Of a stretch of DNA of 64,000 nt, positions 43,782 to 54,151 are shown one piece after another (the first letter of the stretch is position 1; the number at the start of each line of letters is the position of its first letter). This stretch comes from Xenorhabdus sp. BG5. GTDB taxonomy: Bacteria > Pseudomonadota > Gammaproteobacteria > Enterobacterales > Enterobacteriaceae. A program made the translations under genes and the position numbers. Where the stretch lies: NCBI RefSeq assembly GCF_015163665.1, contig NZ_JADEUG010000002.1:62001-126000 (forward strand). Reading direction: 5' to 3'. The notes below the pieces were generated by a model. It saw nothing but the letters and a program-made list of their open reading frames with translations. It did not search any database and was not told the origin of the DNA.

Positions 43782-44834
43782 TTATTCACTCTTGGGTAAT
43801 ACTGCATCCAGCCGGGCAGCGATTCTGTCTGGAACCTGCTTCTCTGTAGCTTGAATGGCTTGATCAATAGCAGCCTTGAAAGCATGTTCATTGGCAGCAC
43901 CGTGACTTTTTATGACGATGCCACGCAATCCTAATAACGTTGCTCCGTTATACTGGTCAGGGTTTAGATGGCCGAACCGTTTAGTTATCTGTCTTAGTAA
44001 CCATTTTTTAACTATCTTCATCTTGAATAGCTTCATCAACCAAGATGATTTTTTCTGCTGGCCATCCGATGACTTTACCAGAGATAAGATCACTCTGATC
44101 GCACCTTCCATCGTCTTCAGCGTAACATTACCTGCGAAGCCGTCACACACGAGCACATCCGTTTTTCCCGTCAGTAACTCATTTCCTTCCACATACCCGA
44201 TGTAATTAATCGTTGGGATATTACGCAAGGTTATAGCAGCTTCGCGGATATTATCCAGCCCTTTGGATTCCTCTTCCCCGATATTGAGTAACGCAACACG
44301 TGGATTATCCACACCAGCAACATACTCCGCCATCACAGCGCCCATAATCGCAAACTGAACTAACATGCTGCTATTACAATTAATATTAGCGCCTAAATCT
44401 AATACAACTGTCTTCTGTTGTTTTAGATTAGGTATCACTGTCATCAATGCAGGCCGTTCAATTCCTTCAATGGATTTCAGCATCAATTTAGCCAATCCCA
44501 TCAAAGCACCTGTATTTCCCGCACTGACACAAGCCTGTGCTTTGCCCGACTTAACTAAGTCTAGTGCTATACGCATGGAAGTACCGTGACTGGAACGGAT
44601 GGCCTGAGACGGCCTTGCATCGTTGGAAACGACATGTTCCGCAGGAACAATTTGCAAACGTCTAAGCAGCTCGGCATTTTGATTTGCAAGCAAAGGAAAG
44701 ATGGTTTCGGGATTACCGACCAACAATAGCTTCAGTTGTGGATTAGATGCCAGTGCCTGCAATGCAGCAGGCACCGTAACGCGAGGACCAAAGTCCCCAC
44801 CCATAGCATCTAACGCTAAGGTTAGATTAGCCAA
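43782..44834 (-). CDS. plsX: Phosphate acyltransferase PlsX
   Basis: Makes acyl-phosphate from acyl-ACP for phospholipid synthesis; peripheral membrane. It is 350 aa (E. coli 356). The N-terminal motif [20 protein letters not shown] and the conserved [15 protein letters not shown] and [18 protein letters not shown] blocks are present. It follows rpmF by 29 bases. The ending is a little shorter than E. coli. Confidence 0.96.
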   Translation of the reverse strand: MANLTLALDAMGGDFGPRVTVPAALQALASNPQLKLLLVGNPETIFPLLANQNAELLRRLQIVPAEHVVSNDARPSQAIRSSHGTSMRIALDLVKSGKAQACVSAGNTGALMGLAKLMLKSIEGIERPALMTVIPNLKQQKTVVLDLGANINCNSSMLVQFAIMGAVMAEYVAGVDNPRVALLNIGEEESKGLDNIREAAITLRNIPTINYIGYVEGNELLTGKTDVLVCDGFAGNVTLKTMEGAIRVILSLVKSSDGQQKKSSWLMKLFKMKIVKKWLLRQITKRFGHLNPDQYNGATLLGLRGIVIKSHGAANEHAFKAAIDQAIQATEKQVPDRIAARLDAVLPKSE

Positions 44835-44863
44835 GATATCAACTTGCTAATGATTAGCTGAAA

Positions 44864-45034
44864 TTACTTGTTGATTACCTTGCGGCCACGGTAGTAGCCA
44901 TCAGCAGTCACGTGATGACGCAGGTGAGTTTCACCAGAAGTTTTGTCTACAGAGACAAGTGTTGCAGACAGTGCGTCATGAGAACGACGCATACCACGCT
45001 TAGAACGAGTTGGTTTATTCTGTTGTACGGCCAT
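44864..45034 (-). CDS. rpmF: 50S ribosomal protein L32
   Basis: Small basic ribosomal protein, 56 aa (E. coli 57). The sequence starts [20 protein letters not shown] and ends [10 protein letters not shown]. It is the zinc-free form, with no CxxC pairs. AAGGAG lies before the ATG. It is located between yceD and plsX, as in many Proteobacteria, linking ribosome and membrane-lipid gene expression. Confidence 0.97.
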   Translation of the reverse strand: MAVQQNKPTRSKRGMRRSHDALSATLVSVDKTSGETHLRHHVTADGYYRGRKVINK

Positions 45035-45046
45035 TGACCTTACTCC

Positions 45047-45571
45047 TTAAGTACTTTTCTTTAAACTGGCTAATACGGCAAACGGGTTTGGTTTTTCTGC
45101 TTCAGGGGGCAGTGTACCAAACACCATGTCCGCGTCGGACACTTCACAGTGTTCAGAATCATGTACCGGAACCACCGGCAGAGATAGAATTATTTCATCT
45201 TCAATCATTGCCAGCAAATCTATTTCGCCAAATTCGTTAACGTTTATTGGCTCATACTCTTCCGGTAATGCCTCAGCCTGTTCATCATTGACGACCGGGC
45301 TAAAACAATACGTTGTGTGAACATGATGACTGAAATTACTGCCACAACGCTGACAGGCAAGCGTAACATCCACTTTGGAATGCCCTTTTACAACTGCCAG
45401 GCGCTGATTATCAATTTCAAATGATAATGAGCTATCTACATCACTATCCACACTGACCACGGTTTCTGCAAGACGAGAAACTTGCCCAGCAGAATAACTA
45501 CCATGGTAATCCAATCTTTTCTGGGCTGTTCGAAGTGCATCGATGGTCAGGGGTAATTTTACCTTTTGCAT
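45047..45571 (-). CDS. yceD: YceD (DUF177) protein, 23S rRNA accumulation factor family
   Basis: 174 aa, as in E. coli. The family is co-transcribed with rpmF, and plant and bacterial members are linked to 23S rRNA accumulation; the precise role is not settled. The acidic C-terminal half has [18 protein letters not shown] and a Cys pair CQRCGS near residues 74-79. It is the first gene of the long minus-strand block. A terminator-like hairpin lies upstream (45614-45636). Confidence 0.92.
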   Translation of the reverse strand: MQKVKLPLTIDALRTAQKRLDYHGSYSAGQVSRLAETVVSVDSDVDSSLSFEIDNQRLAVVKGHSKVDVTLACQRCGSNFSHHVHTTYCFSPVVNDEQAEALPEEYEPINVNEFGEIDLLAMIEDEIILSLPVVPVHDSEHCEVSDADMVFGTLPPEAEKPNPFAVLASLKKST

Positions 45572-45613
45572 AAGGCGCGCATATTATCTTTGTAATGAGA
45601 CATAGTCAAAGAA

Positions 45614-45636
45614 AAAGGCCACACATCTGCGCCTTT
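45614..45636 (-). terminator. Terminator-like hairpin upstream of yceD
   Basis: On the minus strand: AAAGGC, 11-base loop, GCCTTT, then TTCTTT, 43-65 bases before the yceD ATG. No minus-strand gene ends here, so it may act as an attenuator in the yceD-rpmF leader. Confidence 0.35.
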
Positions 45637-45704
45637 CCGTCAAATATTCGCTTATTCAGCGGCGTATAGTTTAAAATGCCTGCAAATATTTCTCTACGTA
45701 TTTT

Positions 45705-46310
45705 ATGGAAAAAAAGATGCTTCCGATTATTTTATCGTCAACTTCCGAATATCGCCGCCTATTGCTAGAAAAGCTGGGATTACCTTTTACCTGCGCTTCT
45801 CCCAATATTGATGAAAGCCCGCTGGAAAACGAAGGTCCAAAACAATTGGTCACCCGGCTGTCACAGGCAAAAGCTCGCGCATTACAGCGGGAGTATTCTA
45901 GCCACCTCATTATAGCGTCAGATCAAGTTTGTGTTTTGGATGACAAGATTACCGGCAAACCCCATAATTTTGAGAATGCTTTCTTACAATTGAAAAAAGC
46001 CAGTGGAAAATGTGTCACTTTTTATACTGGCATTGCCTTATTCAATAGCAAAACAGAAGTGGTTGATTCTCGTTGCGAGTTATTCCATGTCTATTTCAGA
46101 GATCTGACAGAAACAGAAATTATTTATTATCTCAACAAAGAAAAACCCTTCAATTGCGCGGGTAGTTTTAAAAGCGAAGGCTTAGGAATTACATTATTCG
46201 AAAAACTTGACGGCAAAGATCCAAACACACTTATCGGCTTACCATTAATAACGTTGACAGAAATGCTTACCCGTCAGGGGATAAACCCGCTGACGGTATG
46301 TTCTCAGTGA
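45705..46310 (+). CDS. yceF: Maf-family m7GTP pyrophosphatase YceF
   Basis: House-cleaning nucleotide pyrophosphatase; E. coli YceF prefers m7GTP. 201 aa from ATG 45705; ATG 45717 ([14 protein letters not shown]) is an equally likely start and fits the E. coli N-terminus. Conserved motifs: [31 protein letters not shown], and [18 protein letters not shown]. It is divergent from yceD. The 3' end overlaps rluC (convergent) by seven bases. Confidence 0.92.
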   Translation: MEKKMLPIILSSTSEYRRLLLEKLGLPFTCASPNIDESPLENEGPKQLVTRLSQAKARALQREYSSHLIIASDQVCVLDDKITGKPHNFENAFLQLKKASGKCVTFYTGIALFNSKTEVVDSRCELFHVYFRDLTETEIIYYLNKEKPFNCAGSFKSEGLGITLFEKLDGKDPNTLIGLPLITLTEMLTRQGINPLTVCSQ

Positions 46311-47260
46311 TTATTATGCCGCAATATTCTTAAACATTTCCGCAACCTATCATCCATTGGGGCTTCGAAACGCAGCGTTTCCCCCGTGGATGGATGGGTA
46401 AACTTTAATGAGCTGGCATGTAAAAACAATCGATTAAGTCCTGTTTCTGCCAGTTGGGCATCAAATGATCTGTCACCATAGCGATCATCAAACGCAATAG
46501 GATGACCGGCATGTAAAGTGTGCACGCGGATCTGGTGAGTTCGCCCTGTTACTGGGCTTGCTCGCACTAATGTCGCAAACGCATATCGTTCTTCAACTTT
46601 AAAACGTGTTTCAGATGGTTTGCCTTCTTTACTGACTTTAACCACCCTTTCCCCACTTTGCAGGCTGTTTTTCAACAAAGGGGCTTCGACGACTTTACAA
46701 TGGGATTGCCATTGCCCACGCACTAGCGCCAAATAGTCTTTTTGCATCTGTTTCAAGCGTAATTGTTCATGCAATGCCCGCAATGCAGAACGTTTTTTCG
46801 CAATCAACAAAATACCGGATGTATCGCGATCAAGCCGATGCACCAGTTCAAGAAAACGTGCTTCAGGACGCAAAGCCCGCAATCCTTCTATCACGCCAAA
46901 ACTCAGGCCACTGCCCCCATGTACTGCGGTTCCTGAGGGTTTGTTTATGACTAAAATATGGTCATCTTCATACAAGATACATTCCGCCAAAGCAGCAACC
47001 TTATCCAGTTTGACAGAGATAGGTGTTTCTTGTTTTTCTGCAACTCTAATCGGCGGGATCCTGATGACATCACCTGCTGTCAATTTATACTCAGGCTTGA
47101 TTCTTCCTTTGTTGACTCGAACTTCACCTTTACGCAAGATCCGATAAATCAGGCTCTTAGGTACACCTTTTAAACGAGTCAGCAAAAAGTTATCAATTCG
47201 CTGACCGGCATATTCGTCATCAATCGTGACAAACTGTACAATTTGATTATCTGTTTTCAT
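46304..47260 (-). CDS. rluC: 23S rRNA pseudouridine(955/2504/2580) synthase RluC
   Basis: Modifies three uridines of 23S rRNA. It is 318 aa (E. coli 319). The S4 RNA-binding domain is at about residues 20-75, then the RluA-family catalytic domain with D144 in [10 protein letters not shown]. The C-terminal motif is [16 protein letters not shown]. It is divergent from rne with 555 bases between, as in E. coli. Confidence 0.96.
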   Translation of the reverse strand: MKTDNQIVQFVTIDDEYAGQRIDNFLLTRLKGVPKSLIYRILRKGEVRVNKGRIKPEYKLTAGDVIRIPPIRVAEKQETPISVKLDKVAALAECILYEDDHILVINKPSGTAVHGGSGLSFGVIEGLRALRPEARFLELVHRLDRDTSGILLIAKKRSALRALHEQLRLKQMQKDYLALVRGQWQSHCKVVEAPLLKNSLQSGERVVKVSKEGKPSETRFKVEERYAFATLVRASPVTGRTHQIRVHTLHAGHPIAFDDRYGDRSFDAQLAETGLNRLFLHASSLKFTHPSTGETLRFEAPMDDRLRKCLRILRHNNH

Positions 47261-47815
47261 GGGCGAGATTCTAATAATCCAACAAACAGAGCGCCACTCA
47301 TTTTTAACTATGTCTAAATAACAGCCATTTTTCCTACTTCATTGTTTCAGGTGACTTAGGATAAAGACTAAATATTAACAACTTATCACTATTTCCTAAT
47401 AAAAAACCTGTAAAGCGACAAAGTCACCTTGCTATCACCCCAATAGCAATGGAATAATGCTTTCTGGCCACGGTTTACTAAACTATGAATGGCAAGATTG
47501 AAATTGTTTGTTATCTGTTTGATCGAGCAAAAACGCAGCAATGGCATAAGACGTAATGTTCGATCAAATAATTTATGGGCTGCGGGTGGCAGCTTACTGG
47601 ATTGGGCAAAATCTGTACCTATTTATTACAGTGCCCCAATAAAGAGTACTGCGTTCAAATGAAATTCAGACTCGCCGAAAAATAGGCGCCTCTATACAAA
47701 CGATAGCCGTGAGGCTGGCGGTTTTGTAAAAGACACGAGGTCATCGGTAACTAGTAGCTCGCCTCTTTTTTACTCGCAGCTCTATATTCATGTAAAAAAT
47801 AATGAGTAAGTTAGA
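47261..47815 (+). promoter_or_regulatory. rne 5' leader / rluC-rne intergenic region
   Basis: A 555-base gap between divergent genes. The half near rne holds several hairpins: GCTGC/GCAGC at 47579-47593; a long stem-loop at 47601-47640 (ATTGGGCA with TGCCCCAAT and an inner CTGTA/TACAG, with a one-sided AAAT internal loop); CGCC/GGCG near 47675; and a T-run after CCTC near 47770. E. coli rne has a leader of about 360 bases whose hairpins bind RNase E and mediate autoregulation. By position and structure this is the counterpart. Promoters are not clear. Confidence 0.6.
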
Positions 47816-50800
47816 ATGAAAAGAATGTTAATCAACGCAACCCAGCAGGAAGAGTTGCGTGTTGCCCTTGTTGATGGGCAACGTCTTTATGATTTGGATA
47901 TTGAAAGCCCTGGACACGAGCAGAAAAAGGCAAATATATATAAAGGGAAAATTACTCGAATTGAACCTAGCCTGGAAGCTGCTTTTGTTGATTACGGAAC
48001 GGAACGTCATGGTTTCTTACCCATAAAAGAAATTGCTCGCGAATATTTCCCAAGTAATTATCACTCACATGGCCGCCCTAATATTAAGGATATCCTTAAA
48101 GAAGGCCAGGAAGTCATCGTCCAGGTTGATAAAGAAGAACGAGGCAACAAAGGGGCAGCTTTAACAACCTTTATTAGTTTGGCTGGCAGCTATTTAGTCC
48201 TGATGCCAAATAACCCAAGAGCAGGCGGCATTTCTCGCCGCATTGAAGGTGATGATCGCATTGAATTAAAAGAGGCACTTTCTTCTCTGGAAATTCCAGA
48301 CGGCATGGGGCTTATCGTTCGTACCGCAGGTGTAGGCAAATCAGCTGAAGCTTTGCAGGGAGATTTGAACTTCCGCCTGAAACATTGGGAAGCAATTAAA
48401 AAAGCCGCAGACAGTCATCCTGCTCCCTTCCTGATCCATCAGGAAAGCAATGTTATCGTGCGCGCATTCCGTGATTATCTGCGCCCAGACATTGGGGAAA
48501 TCTTGATCGACAACCCTAAAATCCTTGATTTGGCACGCCAGCACATCACTGCCTTGGGACGCCCGGATTTTGCCAGTAAAATCAAACTGTACAGTGGTGA
48601 AGTTCCTCTGTTCAGCCATTATCAAATAGAATCGCAAATCGAATCGGCTTTCCAGCGTGAAGTTCGATTACCTTCCGGCGGTTCTGTGGTCATTGATACG
48701 ACAGAAGCTTTAACGGCTATCGATATCAACTCATCCCGTTCAACTCGTGGTGGTGATATTGAAGAAACGGCATTTAACACCAACCTGGAAGCTGCTGATG
48801 AAATTGCACGTCAATTGCGTCTGCGTGACCTCGGTGGCCTAATTGTTATCGATTTCATTGATATGACTCCAGTACGTCATCAACGTGAAGTTGAAAATCG
48901 GCTGCGTGACGCTGTGCGACAAGATCGCGCTCGTATTCAAATTGGCCGAATTTCCCGCTTTGGCTTACTGGAAATGTCTCGCCAACGTTTAAGCCCATCT
49001 CTGGGTGAATCCAGCCACCATGTCTGTCCTCGTTGTAGCGGCACCGGCACTATTCGTGATAACGAATCGCTGTCTCTGTCAATTTTGCGTTTAATCGAAG
49101 AAGAAGCGCTGAAAGAAAACACACATCAGGTTCATGCCATTGTTCCTGTGCAGATCGCCTCTTACTTACTGAATGAAAAACGCCAGGCAGTCAGCGCCAT
49201 TGAGCATCGCCAAGGGGGTGTGGGTGTTGTCATTGTTCCAAATGATCAAATGCAAACTCCACATTTCTCTGTCTTACGTGTACGTAAAGGCGAAGAAATT
49301 TCAACGTTGAGCTATTTGCTGCCACAACTGCATGAAGCGGAAATGATAAATACTCAGGACGATATTCAGCATGAACGCAAACGTCCAGAGCAACCAGCCA
49401 TTTCAACTTTTGATCTGCCAGCAGAAGCAGAAACAGCACCGGCAACAGCAAAAGTAAAAACAAAAGAGAAAAAAGCAGTCACCAATAACCAGCAACAAAC
49501 AGAAAAACCAGGTTTGTTCAGCCGATTCTTTAGTGCCCTGAAAAAAATGTTCAGTGGTGAAGAACAACAACAAACCCAAGAGCAGGGCAAAAAACCATCT
49601 GGCAATGATAATCGTCGCTCATCAGAACGTCGCAACCCACGCCGCCAGAATCAGCGTCGAGAAGGTGAAGCACGCAATAACCGTGAACGTGATGAACAAC
49701 GCAAAGGCCGTAATGCCCAGCAGAAAAACAATGTTCAAGATAGCACTGTGCTGGATAATGAAGCTCGTGAAGCACAGCAACAACGCCGTGAACAACGTGC
49801 TGAACGTCAACGTCGTCGTCAGGAAGAAAAACGACAGCAGCAACTGGAAGCTAAGGCTCAGCAGACCATTAATCAACCTGACATTGTCGAAGAAGAAGTT
49901 GAAGAGCGTCAGCCAGTCATGCCTCGCCGTCAGCGCCGCCAGCTTGAACAAAAAGTACGTATCACTAACGAACTGAAACAAGAAACTAACATTGCGGCCT
50001 TACCCGCTGTAATGCCTGAATCTGTATCAGAAAACGCTCACAAAGAGACAAAAACGTCTGTACCAGCCGTTATTGATACTCATGTTGAAGCAGCTAACCA
50101 ACCTGAAATGCCACAAAATGCAGATTCACAAAACTCTGCATCACAATCTGTTATTTCACAAAACAATGAGCAGCAAGACAACATAATGCCGCGTCGTTCC
50201 CGCCGTTCCCCACGTCACTTGCGTGTTAGCGGTCAGCGTCGCCGCCGCTACCGTGATGAACGCAATCTGACTCAATCGCCAGTACCATTGAGAATGGCCG
50301 TTGTATCGCCAGAACTGGCATCAGGCAAAGTGTGGGTTCGTTATCCTGTTACTCCTGTGACCATTACTGAACCTGAAATCCCTGCTTCTGTTGATATGAT
50401 TAGCGAAACGGTTGAAGAAAAAACAATACCTGTACAACAGGAAAAAGTTATTCTGATGCCATCAATCACAGAATCAGCACCAACTACAATAGTGCCTCAC
50501 GTCGAAATAGCAGAACGACAAGACAGCATCATTCATGATGACAATGCGAGACTTGCTATTGATAGCGTTTCCACCGTGACACCAGTAGGGCCGGAATTAG
50601 AAAGACCTAGCGTTTCGGAACCCGCAAGCGTGGAAGCTGTCATCAATCATGGTGAAAAACATTGGTCAGAAATTTTAGGGAATGAAGAATCACGTATTCT
50701 AGTATCACATGATGCTGAAAAAATGCGCCGCACGGTAGATCCCATCATTATGATGTCGATTGTTGAACAGGAACATCATGAAGAACAGCCAACTGTCGCA

Positions 50801-51058
50801 ACGGAAATGTGCCCTAAGGCAGAGGAAGTTAAAACGGAAGAGAAAACAGTTGTTGAGCCTTCGATTATCGTGGAAAAAAATCATCACGCTTACTCCCCAA
50901 TGACGAAGGCACCAGCACCAGATATGATAACCAATCCTGTGATTATCACTGAATGGCAACGCCCTGCTTATCCATTCAAAGGTAAAGGCGGTGCGGGCGG
51001 GCATTCTGCAACAAATATTGCAACTTCTGCTATGTCTAAACCACAACCATCCGAATAA
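47816..51058 (+). CDS. rne: Ribonuclease E
   Basis: Essential endoribonuclease and scaffold of the RNA degradosome. It is 1080 aa (E. coli 1061). The catalytic half is well conserved: S1 and RNase-H-like parts, 5' sensor, DNase I-like site with D303 ([13 protein letters not shown]) and D346 (IVIDFIDM), and the zinc link C404-C407 in CPRCSGTG. An amphipathic membrane segment ([15 protein letters not shown], about 565-580) follows. Then come Arg-rich RNA-binding tracts (about 600-710 and 785-820), and a diverged acidic scaffold. The end, about 1040-1080 ([12 protein letters not shown]), resembles the E. coli PNPase-binding tail. The scaffold half differs most from E. coli, as is normal. Confidence 0.97.
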   Translation: MKRMLINATQQEELRVALVDGQRLYDLDIESPGHEQKKANIYKGKITRIEPSLEAAFVDYGTERHGFLPIKEIAREYFPSNYHSHGRPNIKDILKEGQEVIVQVDKEERGNKGAALTTFISLAGSYLVLMPNNPRAGGISRRIEGDDRIELKEALSSLEIPDGMGLIVRTAGVGKSAEALQGDLNFRLKHWEAIKKAADSHPAPFLIHQESNVIVRAFRDYLRPDIGEILIDNPKILDLARQHITALGRPDFASKIKLYSGEVPLFSHYQIESQIESAFQREVRLPSGGSVVIDTTEALTAIDINSSRSTRGGDIEETAFNTNLEAADEIARQLRLRDLGGLIVIDFIDMTPVRHQREVENRLRDAVRQDRARIQIGRISRFGLLEMSRQRLSPSLGESSHHVCPRCSGTGTIRDNESLSLSILRLIEEEALKENTHQVHAIVPVQIASYLLNEKRQAVSAIEHRQGGVGVVIVPNDQMQTPHFSVLRVRKGEEISTLSYLLPQLHEAEMINTQDDIQHERKRPEQPAISTFDLPAEAETAPATAKVKTKEKKAVTNNQQQTEKPGLFSRFFSALKKMFSGEEQQQTQEQGKKPSGNDNRRSSERRNPRRQNQRREGEARNNRERDEQRKGRNAQQKNNVQDSTVLDNEAREAQQQRREQRAERQRRRQEEKRQQQLEAKAQQTINQPDIVEEEVEERQPVMPRRQRRQLEQKVRITNELKQETNIAALPAVMPESVSENAHKETKTSVPAVIDTHVEAANQPEMPQNADSQNSASQSVISQNNEQQDNIMPRRSRRSPRHLRVSGQRRRRYRDERNLTQSPVPLRMAVVSPELASGKVWVRYPVTPVTITEPEIPASVDMISETVEEKTIPVQQEKVILMPSITESAPTTIVPHVEIAERQDSIIHDDNARLAIDSVSTVTPVGPELERPSVSEPASVEAVINHGEKHWSEILGNEESRILVSHDAEKMRRTVDPIIMMSIVEQEHHEEQPTVATEMCPKAEEVKTEEKTVVEPSIIVEKNHHAYSPMTKAPAPDMITNPVIITEWQRPAYPFKGKGGAGGHSATNIATSAMSKPQPSE

Positions 51059-51080
51059 TTGGATACTGTAATTTGACCTA

Positions 51081-51111
51081 AATGGCTCCCCTAAATGGGA
51101 GCCATTTTTTT
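51081..51111 (+). terminator. Terminator of rne
   Basis: Perfect ten-base stem AATGGCTCCC / GGGAGCCATT with a six-base loop, then TTTTT. It lies 22 bases after the rne stop. Confidence 0.92.
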
Positions 51112-51171
51112 GCCTTCACCACAACAAAAACGAATTAACCTTATTCCTTTCAATCATCGATTCCAATAAAC

Positions 51172-51190
51172 TTGGATGGTTATCATTATC
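51172..51190 (+). promoter_or_regulatory. Putative Fur box
   Basis: Read on the minus strand, this 19-mer begins GATAATGATAA and matches 14 of 19 positions of the consensus GATAATGATAATCATTATC. It lies 20 bases upstream of the ATG at 51210, so iron-dependent repression of that gene is likely. Scored by eye. Confidence 0.6.
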
Positions 51191-51209
51191 ATTTAAGGTA
51201 GTTAATTTT

Positions 51210-51860
51210 ATGGAGAATTTCCCGTTGATGAAACCTTGGCTAATTTTTGGTGCCGGAAAAGGGGTTGGACGTCATTTGGTCACTATTGCACTAAAACAAA
51301 ACCGTCCTGTCACAGCCTTAATTCGTAATGCACAACAAGCGGCGGAACTCAGCGCAGCAGGCGTTAATGTAATACACGGTGACGCTTGTGACAGAGAAAG
51401 TATAGAAAAAGCGATTGCACTGGCGGGAGAAAATTCCGTTGTTTTCTCAACGATTGGAGGAGGAAACGCAGATCACTACGGAAACATGGCAATAATAGAT
51501 GCATTAGAACAAGCCCAAATTTCTCGCATGTTATTGGTAACATCCATTGGTTGTGGAGAAAGTTGGAAGACATTATCAGCACGGGCTAAGTCATTATTCG
51601 GGCAATCGGTCAGACACAAGTCATTGGCTGAAAGTTACCTGCAAACCAGCACATTGAATTTTACAATCATCCGCCCTGGTGGTCTTACTGATCAACCTGG
51701 CACTGGACATTGCAAACGTTATCAAGAGGAAGCTCATGGCATGGTAAGCCGAGAAGATGTAGCAAAACAATTAGCACAAATGGCCGAAGATGAACAAACT
51801 TACTATCAAACCTATGCTTTAATTGATCCTGAACTCAAACCTCATTGGAACTCAAATTAA
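51210..51860 (+). CDS. NAD(P)-binding Rossmann-fold protein (atypical SDR, NmrA-like)
   Basis: 216 aa. The N-terminal nucleotide-binding motif is GAGKGVGRHL (14-23), followed by a typical alternating fold and the late motif FTIIRPGGLTDQPGTG. The classical YxxxK pair is not clear, as in SDR a5/NmrA-like proteins, so it could be a flavin/NADPH reductase or a regulatory NAD(P) sensor. A shorter start at ATG 51228 (MKPWLIFGAGKG) is also plausible. A Fur box overlaps its promoter region, suggesting a role in iron metabolism, for example ferric-siderophore reduction; that is inference. No operon partner: rne ends upstream at a strong terminator, and tmaR is convergent. Specific substrate unknown. 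Confidence 0.75.
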   Translation: MENFPLMKPWLIFGAGKGVGRHLVTIALKQNRPVTALIRNAQQAAELSAAGVNVIHGDACDRESIEKAIALAGENSVVFSTIGGGNADHYGNMAIIDALEQAQISRMLLVTSIGCGESWKTLSARAKSLFGQSVRHKSLAESYLQTSTLNFTIIRPGGLTDQPGTGHCKRYQEEAHGMVSREDVAKQLAQMAEDEQTYYQTYALIDPELKPHWNSN

Positions 51861-51887
51861 AAAACAACCACGCCTTATGGCGTGGTT
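51860..51887 (-). terminator. Terminator of tmaR
   Basis: Nine-base stem AACCACGCC / GGCGTGGTT with a four-base loop. On the minus strand it is followed by GTTTTTT. It lies about 35 bases beyond the tmaR stop and also ends the convergent gene's intergenic space. Confidence 0.8.
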
Positions 51888-51922
51888 AAGTATAAACTAT
51901 CACCTTTTCAAACAACTACAAC

Positions 51923-52243
51923 TTACTTAACTCCACCATCCATTGCCTTAAGTTTTTTGGATAACTCACGGCGTTCTTTAGATAGCTCGGCATTTTTGAT
52001 GATATATTCATCAACACGCTCTTCATAATCACTGCGCATATGGGCAATAATGCCTTGAATATCTTCAATCGACATTCCTGGCTTTATGTAATCACTCAGG
52101 TTATCAAGCAGGAGTACACGTTTTTGGTTATCTCGGATCTTTTTCTCATTGTCTACAATTTCGCGCTGTAATTTATTTTTGCGACGAAATATACGCACAA
52201 ACTCCAGTACATTTTGGAATGTTGGTTTATTTGTGTTGTCCAT
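51923..52243 (-). CDS. tmaR: TmaR (YeeX, DUF496), polar PTS regulator
   Basis: Small, highly charged coiled-coil protein. In E. coli TmaR sits at the cell pole and sequesters PTS Enzyme I. It is 106 aa (E. coli 109), nearly identical over the family core: [35 protein letters not shown], and [20 protein letters not shown]. Almost the whole length is helical. Only the C-terminal tail (AMDGGVK) is divergent. AGGTG precedes the ATG. Its proximity to sbcB matches the broader E. coli yeeX-sbcB region. Confidence 0.94.
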   Translation of the reverse strand: MDNTNKPTFQNVLEFVRIFRRKNKLQREIVDNEKKIRDNQKRVLLLDNLSDYIKPGMSIEDIQGIIAHMRSDYEERVDEYIIKNAELSKERRELSKKLKAMDGGVK

Positions 52244-52627
52244 TTTTCACACCTTTTTAATCAGACCGATAATTTCTTATGCTAACTACACAATACAATT
52301 TCAAGTGGCGCATAGACAAGTCAGTTTCGACAATTTATTGATACAAACGCCCTTTCAGATACATTTCTTCATCAAATTTCTTTTCCCATCCATCTGGTGA
52401 ACAATAACCGCCATTGCCACGGTAAGTTTGAGCTTAGATAGCCATACGAACTACTTCGTCCAAATCTTGTTATGGTTTACCATGTATGACAACGTAATTT
52501 AACGTCATCGAAAATGATCGTTTTTAGTGTGAAAGCTCGCGATAGAGCCAGATAAATGTGACACCAATGGAAATGTAATTCATTGATTAGTAGTAATTAG
52601 ATTGGCGATAACGGAGAATATACAACC
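52244..52627. other. Intergenic region tmaR-sbcB with a possible gene remnant
   Basis: 384 bases between divergent genes. On the minus strand, 52433-52335 reads as a 32-codon piece ending in TAA that looks protein-like (GNGGYCSPDGWEKKF, then DEEMYLKGRLYQ). It is interrupted upstream by an in-frame stop at 52434-52436, beyond which about 11 more codons (DLDEVVRMAI) stay open. I do not recognise the family; it may be a decayed small gene or chance. A possible sbcB promoter (TTGATT near 52582) and a short hairpin GCTC/GAGC near 52540 are also present. Confidence 0.3.
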
Positions 52628-54058
52628 TTGAATACCAGTAAAGAAAACCAAAATTTCTACTTTCATGATTATGAAACTTTTGGTAAGCATCCTGCTTTAG
52701 ATCGCCCCGCACAATTTGCCGGAGTTCGCACTGACAGTGATTTCAATATCATTGAAGAACCTTTGGTGGTGTATTGTGCTCCCGCTGACGATTATCTTCC
52801 CGATCCTGAAGCTGTTATGATCACGGGCATTACCCCCCAGTTAGCATTAAAAAAAGGCGTTAATGAGGCCGAATTCGCCCGGCAAATCCATGAAGCATTC
52901 AGCAAACCCAATACATGTATTCTTGGGTATAACAACATTCGCTTTGATGACGAAGTCAGCCGTAATATTTTCTATCGTAACTTTTACGATCCTTATGCCT
53001 ATAGCTGGCAAAAAGGCAACTCTCGCTGGGATTTACTCGACGTATTACGTGCCTGCTATGCCTTGCGTCCAGAAGGCATTGTCTGGCCGGACAATGAAGA
53101 TGGGTTACCTAGCTTCAAATTAGAGCATCTGACAAAAGCCAATGGCGTTGAGCATACTCATGCCCATGATGCCATGTCTGATGTTTATGCCACTATCGCA
53201 ATGGCAAAGCTGGTGAAAAAAGCTCAACCTAAATTGTTTGATTACTTTTTCCAGTTAAGAAATAAACAGAAAATCAGCAATCAAATTGATATCCCACAAA
53301 TGAAACCCCTGGTTCATGTATCTGGCATGTTTGGAGTTCTGCGCAGCAATGTTAGCCTTGTCGCTCCTTTGGCGTGGCATCCGAGTAACCGTAATGCGGT
53401 GATCATGTGCGACCTGGCTGGCGATATCACCCCACTTTTAGAACTTAGCGCAAATGAATTACGCGAGCGCTTGTATACCCGACGGGACGAATTACAGCCA
53501 GATCAAAGCCCCGTTCCCATTAAACTCGTACACATTAATAAATGCCCAATCATTGCGCCAGAAAATACCTTGCGACCAGAAGATGCAGAGCGAGTAGGGT
53601 TAGATCGCAACCAATGTGAGCAAAATCTGGCTATCTTGCGCAATAATCCGCAAATCAGGGAGAAAGTCGTTGAACTGTTTTCTCATCCAGAAACGTTTCC
53701 AGAATCTGATAATGTCGATACTAAGCTCTATAGCGGCTTTTTCAGCGATGCCGATAAAACTGCAATGGAAATTATACGAGAAACGTCTCCCCAGAACTTG
53801 CCTGCCTTGGATTTAACATTCCAGGATGCGCGCATTAAGCCATTGTTATTCCGCTATCGTGCGAGAAATTACCCAGCGACATTGGATTATGACGAGCAAC
53901 AGCGTTGGTTACGTCATCGGCAGGATACATTAACCCAGGAAAACATCAGCCAATATCTTGCAGCCATTGAAAAACTTTTTATTGAATATCAGTCTGATGA
54001 AGAAAAGTACCGCCAGTTAAAAGCATTGGTTGATTATGCAATCCAAATAGCCGGGTAA
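52628..54058 (+). CDS. sbcB: Exodeoxyribonuclease I
   Basis: 3'-5' single-strand DNA exonuclease used in mismatch repair and recombination. It is 476 aa (E. coli 475). The DEDD-family first motif FHDYETFG gives D14 and E16. The later acids lie in GYNNIRFDDE and the AHDAMSDVYAT block. The C-terminal half is the SH3-like and helical region that binds SSB. The start is TTG at 52628 with GGAG 11 bases upstream. No earlier ATG gives the family N-terminus. Confidence 0.95.
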   Translation: MNTSKENQNFYFHDYETFGKHPALDRPAQFAGVRTDSDFNIIEEPLVVYCAPADDYLPDPEAVMITGITPQLALKKGVNEAEFARQIHEAFSKPNTCILGYNNIRFDDEVSRNIFYRNFYDPYAYSWQKGNSRWDLLDVLRACYALRPEGIVWPDNEDGLPSFKLEHLTKANGVEHTHAHDAMSDVYATIAMAKLVKKAQPKLFDYFFQLRNKQKISNQIDIPQMKPLVHVSGMFGVLRSNVSLVAPLAWHPSNRNAVIMCDLAGDITPLLELSANELRERLYTRRDELQPDQSPVPIKLVHINKCPIIAPENTLRPEDAERVGLDRNQCEQNLAILRNNPQIREKVVELFSHPETFPESDNVDTKLYSGFFSDADKTAMEIIRETSPQNLPALDLTFQDARIKPLLFRYRARNYPATLDYDEQQRWLRHRQDTLTQENISQYLAAIEKLFIEYQSDEEKYRQLKALVDYAIQIAG

Positions 54059-54090
54059 AACCTTTATACAATTACCCAATAAATAAAGAA

Positions 54091-54125
54091 AGAAAAAGGC
54101 AAACACCAAGGCTTTGTCTTTTTCT
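54091..54125. terminator. Terminator between sbcB and dld
   Basis: A 13-base stem (AGAAAAAGGCAAA / TTTGTCTTTTTCT, one G-U) with a nine-base loop, followed by ACTTTTTA. The genes are convergent, so it may serve both. Confidence 0.7.
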
Positions 54126-54151
54126 ACTTTTTACTCCGTCTTCAAAGTAAA

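Noticed and set aside
49554-49976. Frame of 140 codons within rne
   Set aside because: Second frame of the repetitive Arg/Gln/Glu region of RNase E; low-complexity product.
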